From: Anatilimnocola aggregata
GTDB taxonomy: Bacteria; Planctomycetota; Planctomycetia; Pirellulales; Pirellulaceae
Length of the DNA: 64,000 nucleotides
Assembly (NCBI RefSeq): GCF_007747655.1
Contig: NZ_CP036274.1
Span: 868,001 to 932,000 of the forward strand
Direction: 5' to 3'
The notes beneath the pieces were generated by a model. It worked only from the letters and a program-made list of their open reading frames with translations. It did not search any database and was not told the origin of the DNA. Position numbers and translations under genes: made by a program. Position 1 is the first letter of the stretch. Every line of letters starts with the position of its first letter. Shown piece by piece: positions 16,925-24,864 of this stretch.

Positions 16925-18355
16925 TCAGCTTCGGAAAGAACGTTTTACCTGATCCTGATAAAGCACCACAAGCGCCCAAATGCCGAACGGGAACGCGCAA
17001 CCTCCCGTGCAGGGAATTGCGGCCAACCAAGCCGCTGCCACTGCATTCCCGTAATTCTTACGCTGCAGCATATTGATGGAGCCCACGATAATCATGATCT
17101 GGAAGATGAGCCAAAGAATGTGCAGCAGCACCGGCCCCACCGTCCGAACGATTCCGACATCAGTACCGTGCCTGACTGAAAGACCAGTAATGGCGGCAAA
17201 ATAAAGCGCATCTAGCACTAGCAAAAAACAGATATAGAGCAACAGAGGTCCGACAAACACCAGTTGAAATATCGCGGGGAGAATTAGATGGAAATTGCCG
17301 CTTCCCGAACTGGGCGTGTTGGCAGGCGGCCCCGCATAAGGCTGTGGTGACTGATACGGATTTGGCGCGAACGAACTGGCTGCCGGCAAACCATAGCCGC
17401 TCGACGGCGCGCCGAACGGATCACTGCCGACGGGAACCAGCCCTGGCGCGCCATTGTTAAAGCCTCCTCCGCCACCACCGCCGCCAAACAAATCGCCGCC
17501 AGGAACGCCTCCCATTGGCCCGAGTGGAGTCAATCCACCCATTCCCACCGCCGGTGGACCGCCGAACAAATCTCCTCCAGCGCCCCCTATCGGCGTTAGT
17601 CCCGGTACAGCTGCCGGTCCGCCAAACAAGTCACCGCCACCAATGGGTGTCAGTCCCGGCGTAGCAGCACCTCCGCCAAACAAATCGCCGCCACCACCCA
17701 GCGGAGTCAGCGGCGTGAGCGGTTGTAAGCCGGGAGTTGCGGCAGATGCCGGAGCCTGTTTGGCGGGAGCAGGTCGGGCACTAGCCGGCGTCGGTTTTTG
17801 CGGTGGCCTGGCCGCCGGTTTTGGTTCGTCGAGCGGGGCGAGACCGTCCAGCGGAGCCAGGCCGATCTCTGCTTGAACTTTGGGCTTCTTGGGTACTCCC
17901 AACGGCCGCGCAACAGGCAAAGGCGCGGGTGCCTTTTTCGCAACAGCCGCTGGGGAGGGAGGCGTTGGAACAGAAGCAGGCGGGGGAGCGCTGGGAGCGA
18001 CTTTCGTCACTGCCGGTTTGGGCTTGTTGTTGAGCGGAATCTGCACCACTTCACTGCAGTGCGGACATTTCCCCTTCTTGCCCGCCGCAGCCCGAGGAGT
18101 GCGAACCATTTGCCCGCAGCCACTGCAAAAAAATTCGATCGGCCCCGTCTCGGCGGCCTCTGTGGCTGGCGTGCTCGAGGTAGCAATCTCTGGCGGTTTA
18201 ATGGTCGCCGCGGGCGGAACAGATGTCGAGGCAGGTGCAGCAACGGGAATCTGGACGATCGCCGCACAACTCGGGCACTTCCCCCGCTTGCCAGCGGCAG
18301 CATCGGGAGTGCGAACCAACTGGGCGCACTGCGGGCAAGGAAATTCAATGGTCAT
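16925..18355 (-). CDS. Double zinc-ribbon membrane protein, tandem paralogue 1
   Basis: A 476-residue protein, first of the three-gene run. It has two ribbons: CPQCAQLVRTPDAAAGKRGK with CPSC (residues 7-30) and CSGCGQMVRTPRAAAGKKGK with CPHC (about 75-98), clearly an internal duplication. The linker contains at least five near-repeats built on GGDLFGG and GLTPIGG (about residues 225-300), encoded by repetitive DNA at 17470-17700. The C-terminal ~130 residues carry three or four membrane segments. It seems to be an expanded version of the two downstream paralogues. Function unknown. Confidence 0.75.
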   Translation of the reverse strand: MTIEFPCPQCAQLVRTPDAAAGKRGKCPSCAAIVQIPVAAPASTSVPPAATIKPPEIATSSTPATEAAETGPIEFFCSGCGQMVRTPRAAAGKKGKCPHCSEVVQIPLNNKPKPAVTKVAPSAPPPASVPTPPSPAAVAKKAPAPLPVARPLGVPKKPKVQAEIGLAPLDGLAPLDEPKPAARPPQKPTPASARPAPAKQAPASAATPGLQPLTPLTPLGGGGDLFGGGAATPGLTPIGGGDLFGGPAAVPGLTPIGGAGGDLFGGPPAVGMGGLTPLGPMGGVPGGDLFGGGGGGGGFNNGAPGLVPVGSDPFGAPSSGYGLPAASSFAPNPYQSPQPYAGPPANTPSSGSGNFHLILPAIFQLVFVGPLLLYICFLLVLDALYFAAITGLSVRHGTDVGIVRTVGPVLLHILWLIFQIMIIVGSINMLQRKNYGNAVAAAWLAAIPCTGGCAFPFGIWALVVLYQDQVKRSFRS

Positions 18356-18514
18356 GACCAGCCAAAGACACTAGTGCGGCGATTGAAAATTACAACCGAG
18401 GTCACCTGGCTGCTGCCCCACGGTCCTCGCACGTCACCCTATCGTAGTTAATGGCGGTGACAGTTGCACGTCATACGCTGACCGATCTTCGCTCCGATTT
18501 CACACGATTTTCCA

Positions 18515-18814
18515 CTAGGGTCGCCGGACTTCCGGCAGCATCGGTCGTGACGAATTTTCGGGTGCGAAATCTCGGCTGGAAAAATCGCCTAACGCTGGCC
18601 GCTGCGTAATCGTTGGAGTCTGCTGCAGCCGTTGATAGACGACAAATCCAACGCCTCCCAAAACAACCAGCATCGCCAGCCAGAGCACGCCGTCGCGAAC
18701 CACCGAGAATAGTCCCTTGAGCCCCGGGAATGCTCCGAACAGAGAGATGACTAGAGCCAGCCCGGCCATAACGACCGCGACCAACGACAGCTGCATGTTC
18801 GCGTCCAGTTTCAT
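18515..18814 (-). CDS. Small two-segment membrane protein
   Basis: A 99-residue protein with two hydrophobic stretches, about residues 9-30 (LVAVVMAGLALVISLFGAF) and 40-60 (GVLWLAMLVVLGGVGFVVY), followed by a polar Pro-rich tail. AGGTG precedes the ATG. It lies 159 bases upstream of the zinc-ribbon operon in the same orientation and could belong with it. No family recognised. Confidence 0.6.
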   Translation of the reverse strand: MKLDANMQLSLVAVVMAGLALVISLFGAFPGLKGLFSVVRDGVLWLAMLVVLGGVGFVVYQRLQQTPTITQRPALGDFSSRDFAPENSSRPMLPEVRRP

Positions 18815-19025
18815 GGCCGCACCTGCCCGAACAAACTCAGTAATGCGAAGTGATCACTGTTGGCCCCTCAGCCTGCTGCTGAACGAGCGACGCAACGTGA
18901 CCTACTCTGTTTATTTCCGCTTGGACCGATTTTGACAATCGTATTCTTGCCTCTTTCTGCCGAAGGACACCAACTTTTTCGAAGTCGCGTTCGGCTTATG
19001 CCGGCTGCGAAAACTTTGTGCTCCA

Positions 19026-19724
19026 CTACTTACTCGGTTGCAGACAAATCACAAAATCCGGATGCGATTCCTCATAGTCATGTCTCGCCTGCTGCACAGC
19101 CAGATAGGCCCGCGTGCGAGACAACACCCACGCGATCAGCGATAGGGCAAATGCCACCGCCAGTGCGGCGAACATGATCGGCCGCGTGCCGAAAAACAGA
19201 CAGCCGACAAAAATCATCGTCGCAACCACCCCCGTCGCAGCGAACCAGCTTTGCACGTCCCACAATCGCTTGGCTGACGGACTCGACTTCTCGACGAGCC
19301 ACGCTTCGTAGACTTCATCTGGCACATCGGTCGCGTAAATCGTCGCTTCGTACTCGCCCGCAGCAATTGCCACTGGCGAGCACATGCCCGGCCTCTTTCC
19401 CAGCATGGTCCGATCGGTCTTGAATGCGTACTCCAAACCCCCGAACCAACTTTCGCCTGCCACCTTCACCTTCCGCAGCCACTTCACCTCGCGCGAGTAC
19501 AATCGCAACTCCGCTGGCAACGGTTCATCGACACACAACACCAGCGAGTAATTCCCCTCAGCCTCGCCAGGCAACTGGATCACCGTGCCGCGCTCGGCCA
19601 ACTCGTCGAACAGCTTCGATTCACTCCCCTCCTCGACCCGCTCATCAAAATCATCCGGCAGCAGTTCCGGCCAGAACAGCCCGAGCAGTGCAGAATCAGT
19701 ACCGCCGGTGGCGAAGTGTTTCAT
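19026..19724 (-). CDS. Hypothetical protein with C-terminal membrane hairpin
   Basis: A 232-residue protein that I do not recognise. The first ~155 residues are soluble and beta-rich; two adjacent membrane segments follow at about residues 162-178 and 184-203 (FAATGVVATMIFVGCLFFG, IMFAALAVAFALSLIAWVL), with a short basic tail. ATG at 19724 has GGGA five bases upstream and is preferred to an upstream GTG at 19757. It is divergent from the esterase gene, with 202 bases between the starts. Confidence 0.65.
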   Translation of the reverse strand: MKHFATGGTDSALLGLFWPELLPDDFDERVEEGSESKLFDELAERGTVIQLPGEAEGNYSLVLCVDEPLPAELRLYSREVKWLRKVKVAGESWFGGLEYAFKTDRTMLGKRPGMCSPVAIAAGEYEATIYATDVPDEVYEAWLVEKSSPSAKRLWDVQSWFAATGVVATMIFVGCLFFGTRPIMFAALAVAFALSLIAWVLSRTRAYLAVQQARHDYEESHPDFVICLQPSK

Positions 19725-19926
19725 GGATTCCCATTGCTGCTTGGTACTGGCAATCACTAGGTGCGTCGATTGTCATTAGGTTCGATTGCGCGACCTTGTG
19801 CCAGCCCGGTGTAGCGTTCGACGAGCATTCTCGCCTGACAACCGCTCGATACACACCGCGTTCTCAATTCAATTATGATTTGGTCGTTCGCCGCATATCA
19901 TCCTCATTGCCTCGCCGGAGCTTCTC

Positions 19927-21207
19927 ATGTTCTTTCGCACCACGCTCGCGCTGGCCGCGATCTTTCTCCCGTTGGTCGCGCTGGCCGAAACGAAGTTGCA
20001 GGTTACCACCGACAAGCCCGCGGCCATTTATGAACCGGGCGAAGCAGTGGTCTGGAAGGTGGTGGCCAAAGATGGCGAGACCTTGGTCCCCGGCAAAATC
20101 ACCTACACCGTGAAGCGCGGCGGACTCAAGGAAATCGCCAAAGGCGAAGCAACCGGCAGCGAAACCACCGTCCGTCATCAAGACCCAGCTGACGCGGCGA
20201 AGGCGCCCGGCGTTGTTTTGCTCGAAGTGACATTCAAGCCCGACGGTGACGGGAAAGAATTGAAGGCCAGCGGCGCTGCCGTCTATTCCCCCGAGAAGAT
20301 CACTCGTTCCACGCCCGTCCCTGCTGACTTCGATGAGTTCTGGAAAACCAAGATCGCCGAACTCGATGCGGTGCCCATGAACGTGCAGGTCGAGAAGGTC
20401 GACATCGGCGATGCCAATATCGAATACTACAAGATCACGATGGACAACATTCGTGGCCGCAAGATCTACGGCCAACTGGCCAAGCCGGTCGGCGGCGAGA
20501 AACTCCCCGCCCTCTTGCAAGTGCAATGGGCCGGCGTCTATCCGCTGAATCGCGATTGGGTTCTCGGTCCCGCGCGGCAAGGACGGCTGGCCTTCAACAT
20601 CATCGCTCACGGCCTGCCCATCGACGAACCGGCCAAGTTTTATCAAGAGAAGGCTGCGAAGGAACTCAGCGATTACCCCGGCCAGGGAAATGATGATCGC
20701 GAGACCAGCTACTTCCTGCCGATGTTCCTATCCTGCCGCCGCGCGGTCGACTACCTCACCCAGCGGCCCGATTGGGACAAGAAGCATCTCGTGGTGCAGG
20801 GTGGCAGCCAAGGTGGTTATCAGGCCATCGTCACCGCAGGCATTCATCCGGCCGTCACCGCCTTCGCTGCCAACGTCCCTGCGGGCTGCGATCACACCGG
20901 CAAGCAAGCGGGGCGTGCGCCGGGTTGGCCCAACTGGGCGAGTCGGCAGAAAAAAGACGTCGAGAAGATGCTCGAGACCTCGCGTTACTTCGACGCCATG
21001 AACTTCGCGACTCGCGTCAAGGTCCCCGGGCTCATCGGCCTCGGCCTGATCGACCCCGTCTGTCCCGCCGAAGGTGTGCTCGCCACCTGCAACGAACTGC
21101 AAGGCCCCGAGCAAATCGTCATCATGCCTCTGGCCGATCACGGCGGCGACCACAAAGCCTACTACGCCAAGTTCGGTCCATTCCTCGACAAACAGTTAAA
21201 GGACTAA
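19927..21207 (+). CDS. Secreted CE7-type (acetyl xylan esterase-like) hydrolase
   Basis: A 426-residue exported alpha/beta hydrolase. MFFRTTLALAAIFLPLVALA is a signal peptide. An N-terminal beta-sandwich-like domain (to about residue 120) precedes a catalytic domain with the oxyanion-type RGRKIYGQLAKP region, the nucleophile elbow VVQGGSQGGYQA (Ser near residue 299), an Asp in GLGLIDPVCPAE (near 376) and His in LADHGG (near 402). This order fits acetyl xylan esterase/cephalosporin deacetylase family 7, which removes acetyl groups from xylo-oligosaccharides. The N-terminal domain is not usual for the minimal family. Probably a standalone polysaccharide-degradation gene. Confidence 0.85.
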   Translation: MFFRTTLALAAIFLPLVALAETKLQVTTDKPAAIYEPGEAVVWKVVAKDGETLVPGKITYTVKRGGLKEIAKGEATGSETTVRHQDPADAAKAPGVVLLEVTFKPDGDGKELKASGAAVYSPEKITRSTPVPADFDEFWKTKIAELDAVPMNVQVEKVDIGDANIEYYKITMDNIRGRKIYGQLAKPVGGEKLPALLQVQWAGVYPLNRDWVLGPARQGRLAFNIIAHGLPIDEPAKFYQEKAAKELSDYPGQGNDDRETSYFLPMFLSCRRAVDYLTQRPDWDKKHLVVQGGSQGGYQAIVTAGIHPAVTAFAANVPAGCDHTGKQAGRAPGWPNWASRQKKDVEKMLETSRYFDAMNFATRVKVPGLIGLGLIDPVCPAEGVLATCNELQGPEQIVIMPLADHGGDHKAYYAKFGPFLDKQLKD

Positions 21208-21248
21208 CGTCGTGCGGCGAATATGTGGGTTTCGATTTCAACCAACTT

Positions 21249-21360
21249 GTTCAACTAGAGCCTGTTAATTGAACACCAATTGCTCGCAAACCCGAGAGTT
21301 GCGCTAGGTGCTGTCCATTTAAGGGGAGCTTAATTGAACACCCCCCTTGGCGGTTTGGTG
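21249..21360. repeat. Double-hairpin dispersed repeat, copy A
   Basis: Shares a 32-base identical core (21269-21300, starting TTGAACACCAATTGCTCGC) with copy C at 42802-42833, and the string AAACCCGAGAGTT with copy B near 38074. The first arm pair is GTTCAA (21249) / TTGAAC; the second ends in TTGAACACCCCCC. The second hairpin is degenerate here. It lies directly after the esterase gene. Confidence 0.7.
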
Positions 21361-21396
21361 CCTTTGTCTTCAGGCCCCAAGGCCCGGCTATAGGTT

Positions 21397-21444
21397 AGCC
21401 CAGGGCCAGCGCAGCGATGAAGTCGCAAAGCGTCGCCCTGGGCT
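21397..21444. repeat. Interrupted hairpin repeat (AGCCCAGGGC / GCCCTGGGCT)
   Basis: Perfect 10-bp arms separated by 28 bases, followed by a second small hairpin GCACC-TTC-GGTGC at about 21454. The pair of elements resembles the arrangement at 1668-1710. Between esterase and VOC genes; with copy A of the double-hairpin repeat it fills the 352-base gap 21208-21559, in which no gene is seen. Confidence 0.5.
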
Positions 21445-21559
21445 GACATGGCGCCGCACCTTCGGTGCTAATGACGTTTCGAACGGCTGACGATTTACTT
21501 CCACGCATCTTTAAATGCGCCCACGTTGGAACCACCTGTTGCGGTCGTGCAGTAATTCG

Positions 21560-22333
21560 TTACCCAGATTGTGAGTTTAGATTAGCCTTCAAGGTGAACT
21601 TGATGTCGGCAAGCTCTTCACATGTGATGAAACGTTGAATCAAGTCATGGTTCGTGCCGTCAACATGAATGTCGGCCTCGTGGCAAAACAACAGGCTTAG
21701 TTCGCCATTAGGAGCATCGATGATTAAGTCGGTACCTCCAGGCTCAACAATTTTCTGCTCCAGGGAATCTTCTAGGAAAGACGGCAGGTAGTCCGTTGGT
21801 ACGCCCAACGGGTGGAACAGTAACGAGCCGTGGAGACGAGTTCCAACGCCGTAGGAAACAGAGTATTCGCACTTGCCCAGTAGTCGAAACAGAATCGGGG
21901 GGAGTTGCACAATCGCGGATCGTATTCGCTCGGGCTTTAGATACTCAGACCGATAACTTTCGGTTGGAGGGGGCCCGGGTGAATTCACCGCCGTCCCAAA
22001 CGAAACTTGATTTCCGTCGGGATCGCGCACGATGAAATCCCGCATTCCATATTCGTAGGTCTTCGGTTCCTCTGCTGCCACGGCACCGCGGCCGGTAATC
22101 TCGGCAAAATAGCCGTCGACTTCATTGCAAAAGATATACACCGCGCCCGAACCGGGTTGGCTCGCGTTTGGATTGCCTTGCTGTGACAAATGCAGGCGGC
22201 ATTCGTCGCGCTCAATGCCCGCATATTGCCCGAAACGAAACGCTTCGCGAAAGCCGAGCACGTCGACATAGTACCGCAGCGAAGCATCGAGGTCGGTCAC
22301 GGTGAAGACGGTCGCAGCACTGTTGATTTTCAT
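21560..22333 (-). CDS. VOC (glyoxalase/bleomycin-resistance fold) protein with extra domain
   Basis: A 257-residue protein. Residues 1-120 are a vicinal-oxygen-chelate domain (TVFTVTDLDASLRYYVDVLG, DFIVRDPDGNQVSFG), the fold used by glyoxalases, ring-cleavage dioxygenases and resistance proteins. The C-terminal ~125 residues (from about SEYLKPERIRS) are a different, unrecognised domain, so this is a fusion. ATG at 22333 is taken because the longer frame would begin with TTG inside the upstream stop region. Eight bases separate it from the DinB-like gene, indicating an operon. Substrate unknown. Confidence 0.75.
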   Translation of the reverse strand: MKINSAATVFTVTDLDASLRYYVDVLGFREAFRFGQYAGIERDECRLHLSQQGNPNASQPGSGAVYIFCNEVDGYFAEITGRGAVAAEEPKTYEYGMRDFIVRDPDGNQVSFGTAVNSPGPPPTESYRSEYLKPERIRSAIVQLPPILFRLLGKCEYSVSYGVGTRLHGSLLFHPLGVPTDYLPSFLEDSLEQKIVEPGGTDLIIDAPNGELSLLFCHEADIHVDGTNHDLIQRFITCEELADIKFTLKANLNSQSG

Positions 22334-22341
22334 GGTTGAGC

Positions 22342-22800
22342 TCAACCACCCTCGCGCGTGAAAATGATGAAATCGGTGCTAGGGACCGTGCCACCGTGGC
22401 GGCCAATGATCTTGGCGATCTGCCCGCGGTGATAGGGACCGTGCGCAATCACCTGCGTGAGAATATCGATGACCAGCGTCGCAAACTCCTGACCGGCCGC
22501 GTTGCGATAGTGCTTCATATCGATCAGGTGGTTCTCGGCCAGGTTCTCCAAAAACTCGCAATAGCCCGCTTCGTTCTCTGCCGCCAGCTGTTCGCACTCG
22601 TCGAGCGTCAGCGCGGGCCAAACGGCATGGCGCGGTTCACGCTGCTGCAAGCGCGAGAGCCACACGTGCTCAGCGGCCAGCAGGTGGGCCATTAGCGGCA
22701 ACGCTTCTGCCTGTGCCGCGGCAGTAACACGCACGGTTGCTAATGTTCGTTGATCTGCCCAAGCCACATAGCGGAACATCCGCTGCAGGTACGGTTTCAT
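22342..22800 (-). CDS. DinB-family protein
   Basis: A 152-residue four-helix-bundle protein of the DinB/YfiT type. The conserved His residues appear in LMAHLLAAEHVWLSRL (near residues 38-45) and HGPYHRGQIAKIIGRHGG near residue 120, which form the metal site in this family. Members act as thiol-dependent transferases or remain uncharacterised. It is the first gene of a pair with the VOC protein (8-base gap), a combination compatible with detoxification of small reactive compounds; that is inference. Confidence 0.85.
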   Translation of the reverse strand: MKPYLQRMFRYVAWADQRTLATVRVTAAAQAEALPLMAHLLAAEHVWLSRLQQREPRHAVWPALTLDECEQLAAENEAGYCEFLENLAENHLIDMKHYRNAAGQEFATLVIDILTQVIAHGPYHRGQIAKIIGRHGGTVPSTDFIIFTREGG

Positions 22801-22946
22801 AGGGCGGCCTACTAATTCATTTCTATTTTGAGTTCATCATCGCGCTGCCGCATTTTATCACTGCCACTCGAATAGGTAGAGAGTGCAGCCCGACGAAACA
22901 ACCGCTGGACGCCTGGGATTTATGAACGGATGAGATCCAGATGGAG

Positions 22947-23753
22947 CTAAGGGAGCGGTCGCCGCACATCGTAGAAAGTCTTCGCGTAGTCTGCGTAGGC
23001 TTTGATTCTCGCATCCAAATCGCGGCGATGCTCTTCGCTGCTGGCGGGTAACTTGGCATCCTTGGCTGAATACCCACCGTTGTTCAAAATCCAACCGGGT
23101 GCGTGCCGGTGAAAGTAGTCTTCCATAGCCAGCTTGATTGGCTCAAACGGCGCAGGCATGCCGTTCGGTGGTCCCAAGGCCCCGAATTCACCACCGGCGG
23201 AACTGGCGGCGTTCTTAATCAAGACCACATGACCATAGGTCATGCTGCGCGCGGGAACGGAGCGCCCTCCGCCCAGATTTGTTTGATCCAGGATGTTGTC
23301 TGCCAGGCGAACGGCGACTGCCACTCCTTCCGGCGGCACTGCCATCATCAGGCCTGTGTCCTTGGCCTGCGCGGTCTCCACCACGCTGATATCGACCGGC
23401 AAATCGCCGTGCAAATGCCTGAGCAATTCGCGCGTCTTCTCATCCTTCGCCATCCTGGGTAGTAACTCGCGCCAGGCTGCAAGCGCCGCTTCTTCTGTGG
23501 TCTGAACCTCTCCCGCCAAGCGCCGCAGCTCAAAATAGGCGTTGGACGTGACTGCCGCCTTGTATTCAAGTGGCTGTGGTGCGGTACTCGACGGCGGAGC
23601 AGTTGTTAACGCCTGCGCAGATACCGGTGGCACAGTTAGCGGCGGTTGGTTTTTCTGGCAGCCAGTGACCATGCCACTTACGGCGAGCAAGAGCGAAACC
23701 CAGCCGAAGCGATGGGCAAATAGCGACACAAAATAACGGCGATCTGTGAACAT
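22947..23753 (-). CDS. Putative lipoprotein of unknown function
   Basis: A 268-residue protein with an N-terminal hydrophobic segment ending in a lipobox-like VTGC (Cys near residue 32), after which the chain should be lipid-anchored outside the cytoplasmic membrane. The mature part is mixed alpha/beta with an Ala/Glu-rich helical stretch and no motif I recognise. ATG at 23753 brings the lipobox to the normal distance; the frame continues upstream without signal. Divergent from the AHSA1 gene. Confidence 0.65.
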   Translation of the reverse strand: MFTDRRYFVSLFAHRFGWVSLLLAVSGMVTGCQKNQPPLTVPPVSAQALTTAPPSSTAPQPLEYKAAVTSNAYFELRRLAGEVQTTEEAALAAWRELLPRMAKDEKTRELLRHLHGDLPVDISVVETAQAKDTGLMMAVPPEGVAVAVRLADNILDQTNLGGGRSVPARSMTYGHVVLIKNAASSAGGEFGALGPPNGMPAPFEPIKLAMEDYFHRHAPGWILNNGGYSAKDAKLPASSEEHRRDLDARIKAYADYAKTFYDVRRPLP

Positions 23754-23901
23754 GGCGGCAGGCCCCGAACGAAGAGTTAGTGTTGCCGATGGTAAGCGAG
23801 GCCCTTGCCCTCGCACGTCATTGCCCATGCCCTACACCCAACGATATTCAACCTATAATGAGTCAATCACAATCACAACTCTTCCCCAGGAGCCAATCAC
23901 C

Positions 23902-24348
23902 ATGTCGACCGGAACCGTTCGCTTTCAGCGAGTACTGCGTACGTCGCCCGAGAAGGTCTATCGCGCTTTTCTCGATGCCGATGCGATGGTCAAGTGGTTG
24001 CCGCCGCATGGCTTCACTGGCAAGGTGCATCAAATCGATGTGCGGGTCGGCGGCACCTACAAAATGTCGTTCACCAATTTCACCAGCGGCCACAGCCACT
24101 CGTTTGGCGGCGAGTACTTGGAACTCGTTCCCAACGAAAAGATTCGCCACACCGACGTATTCGACGATCCGAACTTGCCCGGCCAGATGGAAACCACCAT
24201 CACGCTAAAGCAAGTCAGTTGCGGGACCGAGGTGAACATCGTCCAATCAGGCATCCCCGCCGTGATTCCCACCGAAGCTTGCTGCCTCGGTTGGCAGGAA
24301 TCGCTGCAGCTACTTGCGCTGCTCGTTGAACCAGAAATTCCTGGTTAG
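23902..24348 (+). CDS. SRPBCC / AHSA1-like protein
   Basis: A 148-residue START-like protein of the Hsp90-activator-homologue group: VLRTSPEKVYRAFLDADAMV with KWLPPHGF, then the central VGGTYKMSF, and C-terminal GWQESLQLL. The fold binds hydrophobic ligands; bacterial members lack a firm assignment and many sit near regulators or DoxX-like genes, as here. CCAGGAG is positioned before ATG 23902, and a TATAAT box stands at 23854-23859, 43 bases from the start, without a good -35 match. Likely co-transcribed with the DoxX gene 69 bases downstream. Confidence 0.85.
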   Translation: MSTGTVRFQRVLRTSPEKVYRAFLDADAMVKWLPPHGFTGKVHQIDVRVGGTYKMSFTNFTSGHSHSFGGEYLELVPNEKIRHTDVFDDPNLPGQMETTITLKQVSCGTEVNIVQSGIPAVIPTEACCLGWQESLQLLALLVEPEIPG

Positions 24349-24417
24349 CTCACGATATGGCAGGCCCGTTGCCGGCGGGAACCGGCTCTACACGACTCAA
24401 CAATTCAGGAACCTCCT

Positions 24418-24852
24418 GTGCCTCAAGAATCGACCGTGCCGCAGCCCTCGCAGCCGCGCTGGATGACCTACACAGGCTGGTTTTTCACCCTGCTGATTTT
24501 TGGCACGCTGTTGTTCAGCGCGTGGATGAAGTTCAGCGTAGTGCTGAAGATCGGCCCTTGGGAGGACGCTGCCAAGGAGTTCAGCTCGCTCGGCATCTCG
24601 CCTGAGACCATGGCCATGATTGGGGGCGTGGAAGTGGTCTGCGCGCTGCTGTATCTCTTTCCCAGAACGGCCATCTTGGGTGCCGTGCTGCTGCAGGGTT
24701 ATTTGGCCGCAGCGTTTTGCACTCATCTCATCGCCCGCGAACGGAACCCCGCGGCCGAGTTCGAACTGGCCCCACTCATTGTCGCCGCGCTGATGTGGCT
24801 CGGCATCTTGTTGCGCGAGCCGCGCCTGCGCGCGATTATGTTCTGGCGATAG
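24418..24852 (+). CDS. DoxX-like membrane protein
   Basis: A 144-residue protein with four hydrophobic helices (about residues 20-38, 64-82, 86-104, 116-132), including WFFTLLIFGTLLFSAWMKF and GVEVVCALLYLFPRTAILGA, which is the DoxX/SURF4-like pattern. Members are small quinone-linked or redox-related membrane proteins, function mostly unknown. The start is a GTG with AGGA about ten bases upstream. It converges with the giant kinase gene (12-base gap). Confidence 0.75.
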   Translation: MPQESTVPQPSQPRWMTYTGWFFTLLIFGTLLFSAWMKFSVVLKIGPWEDAAKEFSSLGISPETMAMIGGVEVVCALLYLFPRTAILGAVLLQGYLAAAFCTHLIARERNPAAEFELAPLIVAALMWLGILLREPRLRAIMFWR

Positions 24853-24864
24853 GTCCGCGGCAAT

